From assembly GCF_000203795.2 (NCBI RefSeq), contig NW_006281105.1, positions 496,001-560,000 of the forward strand: 64,000 nucleotides of DNA, written 5' to 3'. The DNA comes from Batrachochytrium dendrobatidis JAM81. Taxonomy: Eukaryota; Chytridiomycota; Chytridiomycetes; Rhizophydiales. This document shows positions 48,986 to 60,590 of this stretch, piece by piece. A program made the position numbers and the translations under genes. Under the pieces are notes generated by a model, which worked only from the letters and a program-made list of their open reading frames with translations, searched no databases and was not told where the DNA came from. The number at the start of each line of letters is the position of its first letter. Positions within the stretch are counted from its first letter, which is position 1.

Positions 48986-49446
48986 TTAAAACCAGATCCA
49001 TGTATTGTAATCCAGATGTTTGGTTTAACTAGTTCGATGGTTTCAAATTCGTATTTTAAAATATAATACGTTTTCATTCTGGCTCAAGTTATTTAGTGTC
49101 ATACACTCGGGTTGATTAAATACATTTTCAAGTGTATACAATCGAGTGTACTATTATTGCTGAATAACACAAGTGAAATATAATGTATTATTTAATGACA
49201 ACTGATGTTGTGCATGTAAAAGAGCGTAAAACTGGATTTGATCATTCAAATATAAATGATATCCAGTTATTACAGATCTGATTGGGAACAAGTCAGATTT
49301 GTATGCACAAGCAGTCATTGTATATCATTCTCAAAACTCAAGCTTTTCGAGTCGTTAAAATCTTGATTGTCAATCGCGTAGATTTCATCCGACACGAACC
49401 AAGTTTCCCATCAGATCTGACCATCTGCGAGATTCACCAACACATC
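48986..49446. other. intergenic with small hairpins
   Basis: Upstream region of the Alr4036-type gene. It contains an imperfect hairpin at 49231-49268 (AACTGGAT and ATCCAGTT as outer arms, ATCATT/AATGAT inside) and a CGTATT/AATACG palindrome near 49051-49071. No gene is supported; the frame continuing upstream of 49447 is led by TTG and looks non-coding. Confidence 0.45.
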
Positions 49447-51132
49447 ATGAACATCACTGCTCAAAGTATGCCTGTAGGTCAGGGTTGCTCCTCTCAAGCC
49501 CATTTGATATTGGATAGTAATACCTCCAATATCCCAAGAACTACTCATTCTAACCCTTCTCAACACCCTGAGCACGACCACCAAATGCAACTACAAACTA
49601 CCCAGCCTGAGTTATTCAACGCAAATCTTCCTGTTGCTTCTCAATCTCCGCTGTGGAGAGCTCAGCTTGAACAGTCTATTCGACAATGCCAAGATATCAA
49701 CAACTTTTATGTATCCTTGGCCACTATCAAGGCTTTTGGTCGTCCTGCAAATAGAACCATTTACTTTCGAGGTTTCATGACTCAATCTAGCCCTGATGAG
49801 AGTGCTGTTGGTATGACTGGGAGTTTGAATACAGATACCGCTTTACCATCTACGTCTATAGATAGCGACTCCATTACTTCCAGTATGGATGTTCTTCGTC
49901 TTTCTTGTGCAAACATTAAACCGAAAACAGCCAACGACATCCTGGGCAATGTCCTGGTTTTTGTTGCTGATTCTCGGTCAGGCAGTGTTGCTGACATTCT
50001 TCACGGTTCTCGCTATGGTGAAGTTTGCTGGTGAGTCATGACCCGTGTATTTCATTGTTTTCTAGTAAAATAATGGAACGAGCCAGTTTTATTATTCCTT
50101 TAATTATGCTTTTAAATTATGGATGGAAACCGTATAGTAATATGGTTCTACTCGTATTTTACGGGGTGATGTGCTTGGTTGCGAGGGTTTAATTACGATA
50201 TACCATTCTGACGTGTTGAACTCAATATTGACTCCATATCATGACTTGTTATCCTATTCTTGGCACCACTGTTTTGAACAAGCTTTATCTGTAAAAACAG
50301 TATGCATGTTCTAACTGTTTCAATTTAATCTAGGTTTTTGCCAGGCACCAAGGAACAATACCGTCTTTCTGGTGCTCTGCATCTGGTCATGTCAGCAGAT
50401 CATCCCCTGCAAACTAACCATCAAGTTCCACTTCCATTTGCAGACCACGGATCTTCAAGACCAAATGTCGATTGGGAAGCCGTTCGCCTCAAGGTTTGGG
50501 AAAACATTTCATCACTACGCCGTGCATCATTTGCTTGGCCTCAACCAGGTCAGGACAGACTGGACATACAAAGTCCTGTGCGTCTGCCATCGCTTTATGC
50601 TCCGTCCACTGTCAGGACTCTTTCTGACTGCATCGATGTGAACAAAAAGGCAGACTCTACTGAGAATGCCTCTAAACCACTTGCAGCATGTTGTGCTTCT
50701 GGAAATACTTTGGAAACTACTGGCATTTCATTCATGGGAAACCATCATCTCCGTCCGCTCGTGTCCGAAAATCATCACCCTATGGCTAGTGAGCCAGGAG
50801 TTCTGGATTACATTCACTCGGACACTGCATCTCCGCCCATCGATGATGATTCACATTCATCTGTTCTCAAGCAAACTACAGATCTGACTTTACCCACCAC
50901 TCTTGCAGCCAAACCCAATTCTGAAATACAGGAACATCACAAAGTTGCATGGGCCAACTTTTGTCTTTTGTTGCTTGATGTTGATGGTGTAGACCATCTG
51001 AACATGGGAAATCAACCCCATACTCGCACCAAACACCGCAAGATATCTCCTGCTGTTGATGAGGTCATGTATCTATCCCAGACTCATCACAAGCAGACTG
51101 ATCGCTGGATCACCAAAGACGTCAATCCATAA
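49447..51132 (+). CDS. pyridoxamine 5'-phosphate oxidase-like FMN-binding protein (Alr4036 family)
   Basis: Two exons: 49447 to about 50032 and 50334-51132, joined at a split Trp codon (GEVCW|FLPGTKEQ). The ATG at 49447 (MNITAQSMPVG) is taken as the start. After a polar N-terminus, the family blocks are SPLWRAQLEQSIRQC, FYVSLATIKAFGRPANRTIYF, VADSRSGSVADILHG, EVCWWFLPGTKEQYRLSGAL and VRLKVWENISSLRRASF-WPQPG. A long low-complexity insert of about 100 residues (roughly 50560-50930) separates these from WANFCLLLLDVDGVDHL, which ends the fold. The layout matches fungal and bacterial Alr4036-type FMN-binding split barrels. These are related to pyridoxamine phosphate oxidase, but the true substrate is generally unknown. 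The insert makes it longer than most relatives. Confidence 0.75.
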
Positions 51133-52613
51133 AAGCATTTCCTTGTTCTATCATTACGTCTGGCCATAGTTGCATACTTTATCGGGTTTTATTCCACCAT
51201 GTGTTGCTCAAAACGCACTATTTTAACTTATCCTCTATTATCACTTTTAAACAATTGATTCATAACTCGTAACTATTTAATTCTATTCTTGTCTTGCGGT
51301 GTCCGAAGCTTGCTTTAAAGCTTGATGGTGTAAAGGGTGTTGGTGACTATTTCGAGTCAGGGTTAGACTTGTTTGAACACATTTTAAAACTTGTTTTACT
51401 TTAAAATTGCCATTAATAAGTAGATTTGTACAGAATAGCTGAATCATGACAATGTTTCAACTTTCTACACACATGATAATCAAGGTTTGTTGGAATCTCA
51501 TACCAACACCAATGAATTCAAACCAGTTTAATCCAAACTAAACACGAGTGGATGCTGAGAGTGATTCATTGGTCAATTGAACAACCAAGTATGTCGGTGA
51601 CCAGTGGCATGCATCAAGTAATATCAGTAACAGCATGAATAAACAACTGAACATGTTGTATTCTAGCATAATCTATTGCATCATGTTGAAATATGGATCA
51701 ATATATGCGGTAATAATAGATTGTAGATGCAATTGGGTTGATCATTTGACATTACCTGATTACTGGGTGTATCACCGCAATTGGGAATATCAACACAGTA
51801 TACTACTCAAGTTGATTATACACCAACAGCAATGCTTGTATATTGATCGACTATATGGTGTATTTGGCGTTTTCTGAATATACATTTCAAAAGTGCTGAC
51901 TGTCACCCTTGAAGCTGCCGTCATTATAAAATAACAGTCATGTATCAGATTCAAAACACTTTCATCAAACTGATCGATACGATGCATTGCAACATTGACA
52001 AGATATGCGATCGTGTGTCTAATTATTTTGTGATCCAAGAGTGTCAATATTCAATCACTTACAATTCTGATTGTGGTGGAATGATTGACTCTACATGTTG
52101 AACCCTTTCCATTGTCCTGGTGTTTGGAATGACGATCGGTCATCATGTGTTGTCGTTTAATCCAGACTATTGGCTGGTTATTACTTTGAACATGTCAGAA
52201 TTGACAAATGTTACACTGGTAGCATCTACTTTTGCCTGTAAAAATACAAATCACTTGTTGCGGAACATGTTTGGATCTTGGCAACTATGTCTGTTGTTGA
52301 ATGGAGTGAATGCATTCATGCATCTGTCTTGTTATCGTCAGTATTTCCAAGTTTAGCATCAATTCAGTTTTGTGCAAACCCATCAATATACACAAATGGA
52401 GTTGTGTATGCAATGCAATGCAAGAATATTTATAATGACGACTGGATTCCTATGTTTTGGAACAATTTCTATTTGCAATTACGAATCATGATGATAAAAT
52501 TGATCATTGAGCTCATATTCAAGGTTCCGTGTTTGGTGTTGGTTGCATATGACTAATCAAAGTTATTTTTGATTTTGAAAATCCAATCTGTATATCAATC
52601 TCATCTTGAAACT
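51133..52613. other. gene-poor spacer
   Basis: About 1.5 kb without a convincing gene. From about 51.4 kb the composition shifts to sequence rich in TG/CA and GATC-like words, resembling the spacers at 55.0-56.9, 58.0-59.1 and 61.1-62.3 kb. This marks the left edge of the accessory island. Confidence 0.5.
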
Positions 52614-54846
52614 TTATTGAAGGTTATTTCCAACTGAATCCAAAAAACTCCAAACACCGTTGCCAATCTCATCAAAAAACTGAGGCGAGTTTTGACTATT
52701 GATGATTCTCATATTTTGAACATCAACAGGGTTCTTTTCAGCAGTATGAATAACCAGAGTCTGTTGCAATGAGTAACCTGATTTGCGTAGTTTTGACAAA
52801 GTGCTAAGAAGGTGAGTTCGTTTTTCTTCAAACCCTTCCGACACTCCACCGCCATTACGTTTGCAATAAAAGCGTTCAGGATCTGTAGTATTGTAAGCGT
52901 TTGCAGCTTTTTGTTTTGACATTCTCTCGACAAATTTGACTTGGACAATGTATACAGTCTTTGTATTGGCACACTTGTAGATGATATCTGGTCCACACAT
53001 ATGATCGGGAAAGCATACTTGATCTGAATCACCAAATAGTAAATAGCTGGATGCAGAATCTCGGGATGCCTTGATACTATTGGCAGCATCAGAACCAGAA
53101 TGGTTGGCTACTAAAGCAAACGCAACCAAGTATTCCACCAAATAGCCAACCGTTTGAGGGTTAGGGTTAGGATACGAGCCAATTCTTTGGTATAAACTTT
53201 TGACAGTGTGTGCAAAGGGCAAAAAGTAGCAAAGACACTCGATTACAGCCAACTCTTGAATTTCAATGAAAGATATAGTTCCATTGACAGTCTGACCAAA
53301 GCCCAAGCCGTAACGTATTGCATTAGCAGCGTCATTTCCAGTTACTTTAAGTTGCATTTCTCCCTCCCAGATGGCATCAATAAATGCGTCGCAAATGGGT
53401 CCTGACAGGTTATCACCAGCAATGACTGTCAAATGAACGAATGCCTCCATCAAGGTCATTTTTCAAGAATCTAAGCGGGAAAATCTGGCCATCAACATTA
53501 GATATCCCAGTGATAAATTTGCCAATCGCAGCGTCAATATCATTTGATTTCATATATGTGCCCAGAATATACGATATGAAACATGGTCTTCCATGACATA
53601 ATTCAAAGTCTGAAATTCTTGATACAACAGCATCCAGTTGATCGACTTGATGGTCTTGTAAAAATTGTCTAACATACTGTTCGACCTCGAGCTTTGTCAG
53701 AGAATGAAAATCTGATACAACTACACAATCTGTGATTTGATCATCCTTCATAGCACTGAACTCCACTAGCTCTTTGATGAGTTCAAAGTCAATACTGGTG
53801 GCAGGCAGTAGGCAATGAGGAAATATTCCCATCATTTTGGAATGGTATACAAATGGAGTGAAAAAGGGACGAAAGTTTCTACTCTCTGGTTGAAAATAAA
53901 AACGACGACCTCGTGCAAGATTTCGGACTCCATCAATGGCAATAAAAGGAAACGGGTTTGTAATAGCAGTTGGGGAAAGTCCAGGCTCTTTTACAAGGAT
54001 TGTAAAAAGACGCTCAAACAAGTCAACTCCAAAGAATGCGATAGGATGGAGTTGAGCCAAAATAATTTGTCAAGGTTCCTTGAATCCCTTGCTTATCAAG
54101 TAGTTGCAAACAGAAACCCGAACGAAATACAACAGTTGGATAGCATGCTTAGTGAGTTCAGGCTGATAGTTATTCTCGCAATACACCAGGCATTGATACA
54201 TGTCTTTAGAACCAAAGTCATCTTGAGAGCTCTTGCAAGCAAAGTAGTACCCAAAGTTTGAATAAAGCAACTCTAGAAACATCCTTGTTTTTCCTGCACC
54301 AGAAACAGCAAAAAAAAGTTTGATATTATCAACATTGTCAATTTGATAATTGGTTACTCTCCTATCAAGACGGTGTTCCAAGCAATTGTCGTTAAATACG
54401 GCGTTGTTTGGAAACCTCGAGACATTGACAATCCTTTCCAGATGATGTATCAAATACTTGAAAGCGTCATTTGGTTTTCGCAATTTCAAATTATTGGCGT
54501 CGATGAATTTTTGGTCAGCTCGACTTTGTACAAAGTGTCTTTGATAGGGACGGTCAACATTCACATCATTCTTGGATTTGATAGTCAGTGGATTGTTGTA
54601 GCAACCAAAAGGATGTTGAATAGAGGTTAGAAGCCCATATCGAGCAATGGCCGGACCATACACCTCAGAATGAAGAGTGAGTTCGTCAACAGGAATAGCA
54701 TCAAGGAGGGGAGTGGCAGCAGTCTTGTAAGCTGAAATCAAATGAGAAACAGTAATCAGAGGTAGAGTTCCTTGTGGTCCTCTTCCGTGGGCTGTATCGA
54801 TAAGCACTGGAGAGTTGTTCTTGTATTGAAGATAAAATTTGGTCAT
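52614..54846 (-). pseudogene. Crinkler (CRN)-like gene with P-loop NTPase and nuclease-like parts, interrupted
   Basis: Starts at an ATG at 54846 (MTKFYLQYKNNSPVL). Three blocks are visible. Block 1 (54846-54070) has a CRN header-like segment (VSHLISAYKTAATPLLDAI) and a Walker A motif, AVSGAGKTR. It ends at an in-frame TGA at 54072-54070. Block 2 resumes in the same frame directly after the stop and continues the NTPase region to about 53455. There the frame changes at a run of five A. Block 3 (to 52614) carries a PD-(D/E)XK-like nuclease pattern: GYLVEYLVA, GPDIIY and VQVKF. CRN proteins are found in oomycetes and in Batrachochytrium, where NTPase-nuclease forms have been described as host- or competitor-directed effectors. 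With one nonsense codon and one frameshift the gene is probably dead. An assembly error at the A-run, or translation of the blocks separately, remains possible. Confidence 0.75.
53158..53171. repeat. interstitial telomere-like repeat
   Basis: GGGTTAGGGTTAGG lies within the third block of the CRN gene, on the + strand, where it encodes a PNPN peptide on the minus strand. TTAGGG is the usual fungal telomere unit. Confidence 0.5.
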
Positions 54847-54890
54847 TTTTGAGTTTGTTGAAAGAAAAGAAAAGAAAAAAAGAACAAAAC

Positions 54891-54933
54891 GTGAATTTGT
54901 CTCACATTCAAAATTTAAGTGAGACAAATTCAC
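54891..54933. promoter_or_regulatory. perfect 15-bp inverted repeat upstream of the CRN start
   Basis: Arms GTGAATTTGTCTCAC (54891-54905) and GTGAGACAAATTCAC (54919-54933) are exact reverse complements, separated by 13 AT-rich bases. The repeat begins 45 bp upstream of the CRN ATG. A purine tract (about 54861-54887) lies between it and the ATG. Confidence 0.7.
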
Positions 54934-56963
54934 ACACTTTGAAGTGTTTAAACATTTGTCATGTGTTCAATATAATGACTCGAGTCTTTTATTCAACATT
55001 TTAATATTCAATTATTGTTAATCAGTCAATTGTTGGATTAGTAAATGTGTTACAAAACATGCATTTACATGCTGAATCTGACAAGTGGATAATGATTGTT
55101 CCAATCAACACATGGATTGAATTGACTGCAATATTGTCATTGATTGCAGCCACTGTTGACCAATACATTGTAATACATTGTCAGTCTCGACATCAACATT
55201 GTCATTCATGTCAAGTTGTGCGTAATGTGAGTTTCAGCAATCTGGAAAGTGTGACAGCATTTACCGAGGTTTGATGTATTTCTTGGTTTATCGCATCATC
55301 AACTTGGACAGACACAGTTTTGATTCAAACAACCAGTTTGTCAGACACTAGACATGACTTTGGTTTACACATTGTAACAAATGGCTTACAGTGTAAATAC
55401 TAAAACATGACGGTTGTTTTTTAGGTTGTTACATGGATGGTTGTTTATTGAGCGTAATGCAGTCATCAATACTGGTCAATAAAATGACATTTATTCTGCA
55501 AACAGTTGCTGCAACATGGATTTTATTCAACATTTATACCCATCCAATCAATCATACAATAGCTATCAGAATAATCACCAGCACTTTCAAATCGATATGC
55601 TTCAGGCTGTTTGCTAATACAAATCAATGCAAACAGATCTGTGTATATACCATGCATGGTAATTGAATGTCAATGCACCACTCGAATTTAGTTTAATCCA
55701 TATCGATTTTATTGTTTGAAATGTTGAATGTTATGATAGATTCAACATTCCCAGTCCAGTTTTACCATTTTTCAACTTGAACTATGACGGACACACTCTG
55801 TCATACACTGAACATCAAGATCACTGTTGTAAATGCCATCATACTCATTATTGCAAACAACACGTATTTCCAAATACTGGAATAGCTGCCAGTAATACTC
55901 CAGCGAGTTTTGAACAATAAACAACTGTGATTGATGTTTGGTACCACAATAAACTCATTGCTAGAAACAAATTTGATGTTGAGCCGTGTCCGATCAGTTC
56001 TTGGGATATAGTCACATTGATACATCCAACACCAACATGTCAACCATGTCAACCATGTTGCATGCATAGGGTCACTCGCAAGATTATTTGACTATCAATG
56101 TCAATGACGTGTCGAATATACTATCCAATGGTTTCAATATACATAGCTTGTAGTTGGACACACTCGGTATTCGTATACACATGTTGTAGTTGTATACATT
56201 GCACTCGCCGAGTTGTGGATTTGTGCATTTGTGGATTTGTTTGATGCAACTGTTGATATTGATTGGGACGACAATCGACGATCAATGTTTCCAGTTATGG
56301 TTGTAGTGTGTGCTATATGACCAGATGACATGTTATGTGATCATACTGCATACATTACACTAGACAGCAGACTACATGCAAATGATTGATACTGATCATT
56401 GCAAGTACACAACAATGTGACAAATGACCATCAAATCAAATATGGCTGATATGTTGAATTATGGACAGATTTGTTGTATATACTGGATGTTGATGTGGAT
56501 GTGAATACAAAACATCGGTTGATACATATTGTATCATTTGATACCAAAACAATGTGATGTGACGTCCAATGTCAGTTTGTAGTATGTCAATGGAATGCGT
56601 GCGAATATTAAACATGAGTTTGTGGATACTGTCAAAACCAGCCGAATCATTTGTATCACTTGAATCAAATAGTCTAGTGGTACCAATGGGTTGATTGGTA
56701 ACCCAAAATGACAATATACACGGTCGCATGGATTCAGCAATGACACTGCAATGATCAATACAATGCATGGTAGTTGAATGGTGCAATATGATCAAGTAAT
56801 TAGTCTAATACACATGGTTTGGCAATAAAAGGTGTTTATTGAATGAACAGGATTAAGTATAAAGCAAATGAAAAGCAAACCACCATACAATACACGCTGC
56901 ATTGTAGTATATCCTAGATGAGGCTGTTGATAGTCTACTTTGAGCTGCAATAATGTGACAAGT
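54934..56963. other. gene-poor spacer
   Basis: About 2 kb of AT-rich, TG/CA-rich sequence with many short palindromes such as TGTATACA. Only short, biased open frames are present. No gene or named repeat is supported. Confidence 0.5.
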
Positions 56964-57656
56964 CTATGATTGAGGAGTTCGTTGCCGAGAACCAGAACCA
57001 TGCCCGGATTGTGGCGATCGCCGTAATGAGCGATTGTAGAAAAACTTGAAACATTTCTTAAATCCGGGAATTGATTCCAGGTCTACAGTGCTACCAGCAG
57101 CCACCGACCCTGTCGTATCATGTTTCACGAGATAGTCATAAAGCTCCGATTTCAAGACAGCCAATACCTTGCGCATCTCTTTATACTTTTCCGATAGTTC
57201 CCTCCACTCTTTTTCAAGTTTTTCAAGAGCCCTAAGCCGTCCAAAATACTCTGGTGAAATACTGTAAAAACTCTCCTCAATATCTTTAGGGTCAGGGGAA
57301 TCCTTAGCTTGATTTGACAAAGAATCGAGTTGTTCTTTTAGCGCCTTTATCCCTTTTTTTTGATTTTTAATCTCCTGCTTTTTCAAGATGAGCTGTTTCT
57401 TTGCGCTGTCGAAACCATGTTTACTATCCGCGTAGTTTCCGATCATCTTTATTCCCTTAGACGTAATTGGATGGCAATCAGCCATATACGGATTTAAAGG
57501 AATTGTAAAAACAGACCCACTAGCTATAGCCACGTCAGGAGAAGCTGTCGAAACACTAGCTTCAGCACTCATGGTCGAACTGGGATCGACTGGATTGGCG
57601 ACAGTAACCGAGCAAACAGCCAGGATTGATGATAGTATGGTGATTGATAGTTTCAT
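56964..57656 (-). CDS. secreted coiled-coil protein, lineage-specific family, copy 1
   Basis: A single exon of 230 residues from the ATG at 57656. An upstream in-frame ATG exists, but starting here puts a clean signal peptide first (MKLSITILSSILAVCSVTVA, then NPVDPSS). A Ser/Thr/Ala-rich linker follows, then a lysine- and glutamate-rich coiled coil (residues ~75-190). A short conserved end follows (LESIPGFKKCFKFFYNR) and then a basic Ser/Arg/Gly tail. Two cysteines, near residues 45 and 205, could form a disulfide. A paralogue at 59590-60264 shares the signal peptide and the ESIPG-CF-FYNR end but has a different middle. No enzyme motif is visible. Small secreted families of this layout are common in Batrachochytrium. 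A TATA-like TATTTATATCC lies about 65 bp upstream of the ATG. Confidence 0.7.
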   Translation of the reverse strand: MKLSITILSSILAVCSVTVANPVDPSSTMSAEASVSTASPDVAIASGSVFTIPLNPYMADCHPITSKGIKMIGNYADSKHGFDSAKKQLILKKQEIKNQKKGIKALKEQLDSLSNQAKDSPDPKDIEESFYSISPEYFGRLRALEKLEKEWRELSEKYKEMRKVLAVLKSELYDYLVKHDTTGSVAAGSTVDLESIPGFKKCFKFFYNRSLRRSPQSGHGSGSRQRTPQS

Positions 57657-59124
57657 TATACTGGTTTGGTTGAGCAAGTTGTTGTAAATATCATTCAACA
57701 GTTCGATGTTGGATCGTATTTATATCCATTATTGTGTGGGCAATGTTAAAAGCAGACTCCCTAGGTAGCCGCCCTAAGGAACTAGTGTTGTCAGGGTTAG
57801 TGTTGTTTCACCTTTATACATGTGAATGCGACTCTGAGAAAGGAATCCCTTTATACGATGGCTCGCTGTTGGAGCTGGAAGAGTAGTATCAGGGCTAGTG
57901 ATTTCAAGAATGTGTTGTGTAGCCCATCACAATAAAGTATATTGTAGTCACCATGTGATAATACACAGATATTACTCGTACACATCATTGCTTGTAAACA
58001 TATTTATCAATAATGCAGTAGCTTGATCATACTGCACCAGTCAGCCAGTATACGATCACTGGATATACTGCACGTTGGTATTTACCACTGTATATGTGGT
58101 GTATATTGGTTATAGTGCATAATATCAACGAGTTTATACATACTACTTACACCACACACACCAAACCGACTCAATGATATGCAAGTGTTGCGGTTTGACC
58201 AAATCACAATCACCCATATTGTCGACTGTCTAACTCGTTGACATTCAAGCCGTGACATCACTAGTCACAATATAATGGTTGACTGGTTCGTTTGATTGAC
58301 CTGACATATCGACACTTTGCAAACCTCGACTTAATTCATCAACTTGGATATTCATATAGTATTGGGTTTGTATCATCACGTTGGACTCGTTATCAAACAC
58401 TTTGATGTGTCCATGCAACACAAACTTGATATACACACATTGGTTACTGTTTGACATGACTGGGTCGATCATACATACCAGACAATGCAGCTGTATTAGT
58501 TGTATGATACAATCAATCATGGTTGGCTCATCACCATCAAATATCAAATGTTGATCACGTATACATTGATTTGTAATTGCATGGTTTGTTGGCAATACAC
58601 ACTATGATATGCTTGACAAGTTGTTGATTTGCAGTAATCAGATGTGCATCACCTGTAACATTGGATGCAATTGACGAGTTGTAACCACAAGTCAACAATC
58701 ATCGATATGTTGGTGATTGTACTGATTACATGATTGGTTTTGATTAGCTGTCATGATCGATTGGTGAACAATACAATCCACATTGATTATGACGTGTTGC
58801 AACTGGTTGATATATGCAGATTCGACTGATGATCGACTATATGTTGATGTGTAACTCTGCCACTGTTGGTTTTGATCGATCATTGCTACTGCTTGTATAC
58901 GCAGTGTATACATGTGTGATGTATTGGATATTGGTGTTGTGTATGTTGTTGAACCTGTTGGACAATATATTGTCATGTCGCATCAAATCTCACCACATTT
59001 AGACTGCAATCATTGATTCGTTGGTTTAATGATCGACTCGACTCACATTCGACTGTAATGGCCACAAATCTGCATTGCTGATTGATACGCATATATCGAC
59101 ATGTATCAGACTCGAACATGGTGT
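57000..59124. repeat. tandem duplication, unit 1
   Basis: Unit 1 contains secreted gene copy 1 and about 1.4 kb of its upstream sequence. It matches 59581-62272 once the solo LTR at 60591-61125 is removed. Upstream flanks differ by only scattered single bases, for example across 57700-57990 against 60310-60600, while the middle of the coding sequence differs strongly. The match ends in both copies just after TGTATCAGACTCG (59101-59113 and about 62250-62262). Confidence 0.8.
58245..58595 (-). CDS. conserved short open frame in duplication unit 1, doubtful gene
   Basis: An open frame of 116 codons from an ATG at 58595. Its counterpart at 61393-61743 has the same length, with two residue changes and at least three silent differences. 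The composition (rich in I, Q, V, N, H) reflects the surrounding TG/CA-rich DNA. There is no domain or signal peptide. Conservation may simply reflect recent duplication. Confidence 0.2.
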   Translation of the reverse strand: MPTNHAITNQCIRDQHLIFDGDEPTMIDCIIQLIQLHCLVCMIDPVMSNSNQCVYIKFVLHGHIKVFDNESNVMIQTQYYMNIQVDELSRGLQSVDMSGQSNEPVNHYIVTSDVTA

Positions 59125-59580
59125 ATATCAGTTATTAATGAATTTAGGTTTTATCGTAAAAAATAGAAATAGAAAATAGAGAAAAATACTGTCTTTCAAT
59201 TAGTAAAATATAATAGTCTGTCGCTGTAGAAAAGATCAGTCAGAAAAGAACTTGGACGATAATAAGGAGTTGTCACCAAGTCAAAATCAACAGAATAGAG
59301 AGTCGAACTTGATAGATTGTTATAGAATTATTTCAAAGGTTTTTAGGTTGTGTTCAAAGGATGTTTTATTAATCAGAAGAATTCGATCTTTTTACAAGAG
59401 AAAGTAGTGGAGTAATCTAAGAACGATATGATGGCACATCTTAAACATCATTGTTCAAGGTCCCTAAGCACTATGTCATCATCAGTGGTGACTACGCTTA
59501 CGTACTACAAGTATAGGTGTAGCACAGATAAACACAAATAATGTATGCCAACATTAAAGTCCGATTGCTTTAGTAGAGCT
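59125..59580. other. sequence unique to the space between the duplication units
   Basis: About 450 bp that is absent from the other copy and differs in composition (A- and G-rich) from its flanks. No gene seen. It could be an inserted repeat, but I see no defined termini. Confidence 0.4.
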
Positions 59581-59589
59581 ATGCCCGGA

Positions 59590-60264
59590 TTATGTCAATC
59601 GCTGTAATGGGCGATTGTAGAAATAGTCGAAGCATTCCTCATATCCGGGAATTGATTCCAATTGTAGGTCATCCTCATCATCCACTGATGGATCCAGACC
59701 CAAGTGCTGTTTAAGTTCTTTCTCTGAATCCTTATATTTTTTAGTCAAATCCTCAATTTTCTCAAAGAGATTTTTCATCGATTCTTCGAATCCGTCAAGA
59801 ACTTTTTGCTGCGTTTCAAGCTCAGATTTAGCAGTATCCAACCAACCGCTTGAAGCTTGACCCTGAGTTTCGGCTTGCTGCTTCAGTTCCTCAATTAATT
59901 TTTTTTGAAGATCAATCTTATCAATTAGGAGTTTAATTCCACCTGACACTTTTTTGACTCTAGCATAATTTCTTGCAGCTATTTCAATAAGCATCATTTG
60001 ATGAAGACCCAATGGATAGCAATATCTGCCAAGTTTGTTGTATGGTTCAGGAAAATTCGAATAGTCAGGTTCACCAGTTGAACCCCCGCTTGTAGAGGCT
60101 GTCGGAGTGCTGACCTCTGCACTCATTGTATAAGTACTAGCCTCAGTGCTTGTGGTCGAAGCACTAGCTTCAGCATTCATGGTCGAACTGGGATCGACTG
60201 GATTGGCGACAGTAACCGAGCAAACAGCCAGGATCGATGACAGTATGGTGATTGATAGTTTCAT
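59590..60264 (-). CDS. secreted coiled-coil protein, lineage-specific family, copy 2
   Basis: A single exon of 224 residues from the ATG at 60264, with the same signal peptide as copy 1 (MKLSITILSSILAVCSVTVA). The Ser/Thr/Ala linker is longer and contains repeated STxxAEAS-like units. A predicted coiled coil follows (KKLIEELKQQAE, TAKSELETQQKVLDGFEES, FEKIEDLTKKYKDSEKEL). The end is the conserved LESIPGYEECFDYFYNR, without the basic Ser/Arg tail of copy 1. The net charge near the C-terminus is reversed: acidic here (EECFDY) against basic in copy 1 (KKCFKF). Cysteines keep comparable positions. Its promoter is nearly identical to that of copy 1, but a solo LTR sits about 330 bp upstream. Confidence 0.7.
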   Translation of the reverse strand: MKLSITILSSILAVCSVTVANPVDPSSTMNAEASASTTSTEASTYTMSAEVSTPTASTSGGSTGEPDYSNFPEPYNKLGRYCYPLGLHQMMLIEIAARNYARVKKVSGGIKLLIDKIDLQKKLIEELKQQAETQGQASSGWLDTAKSELETQQKVLDGFEESMKNLFEKIEDLTKKYKDSEKELKQHLGLDPSVDDEDDLQLESIPGYEECFDYFYNRPLQRLT

Positions 60265-60590
60265 TATACTGGTTTGGTTGCGCAAGTTGTTGTAAATGTC
60301 ATTCAACAGTTCGATGTTGGATCGTATTTATATCCATTATTGGCGGGTAATATTAAAAAGCAGACTCCCTAGGTAGCCGCCCTAAGGAACTAGTGTTGTC
60401 AGAGTTAATGTTGTTTCACCTTTATACATGTGAATGCGACTCTGAGAAAGGAATCCCTTTATACGATGGCTCGCTGTTGGAGCTGGAAGAGTAGTATCAG
60501 GGCTAGTGATTTCAAGAATGTGTTGTGTAGCCCATCACAATAAAGTATATTGTAGTCACCATGTGATAATACACAAATATTACTCGTACA

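Noticed and set aside
49282..49446. Upstream extension of the Alr4036-type protein
   Set aside because: It starts at TTG and the translated sequence does not resemble the family; the ATG at 49447 is preferred.
54950..56960. Several 65-120 codon frames in the spacer right of the CRN gene
   Set aside because: Their composition follows the TG/CA-rich DNA, they show no domains or signal peptides, and they have no conserved copy.
59125..59580. Second solo LTR between the duplication units
   Set aside because: The sequence is foreign to its flanks, but no TG...CA ends with a target-site duplication could be identified.
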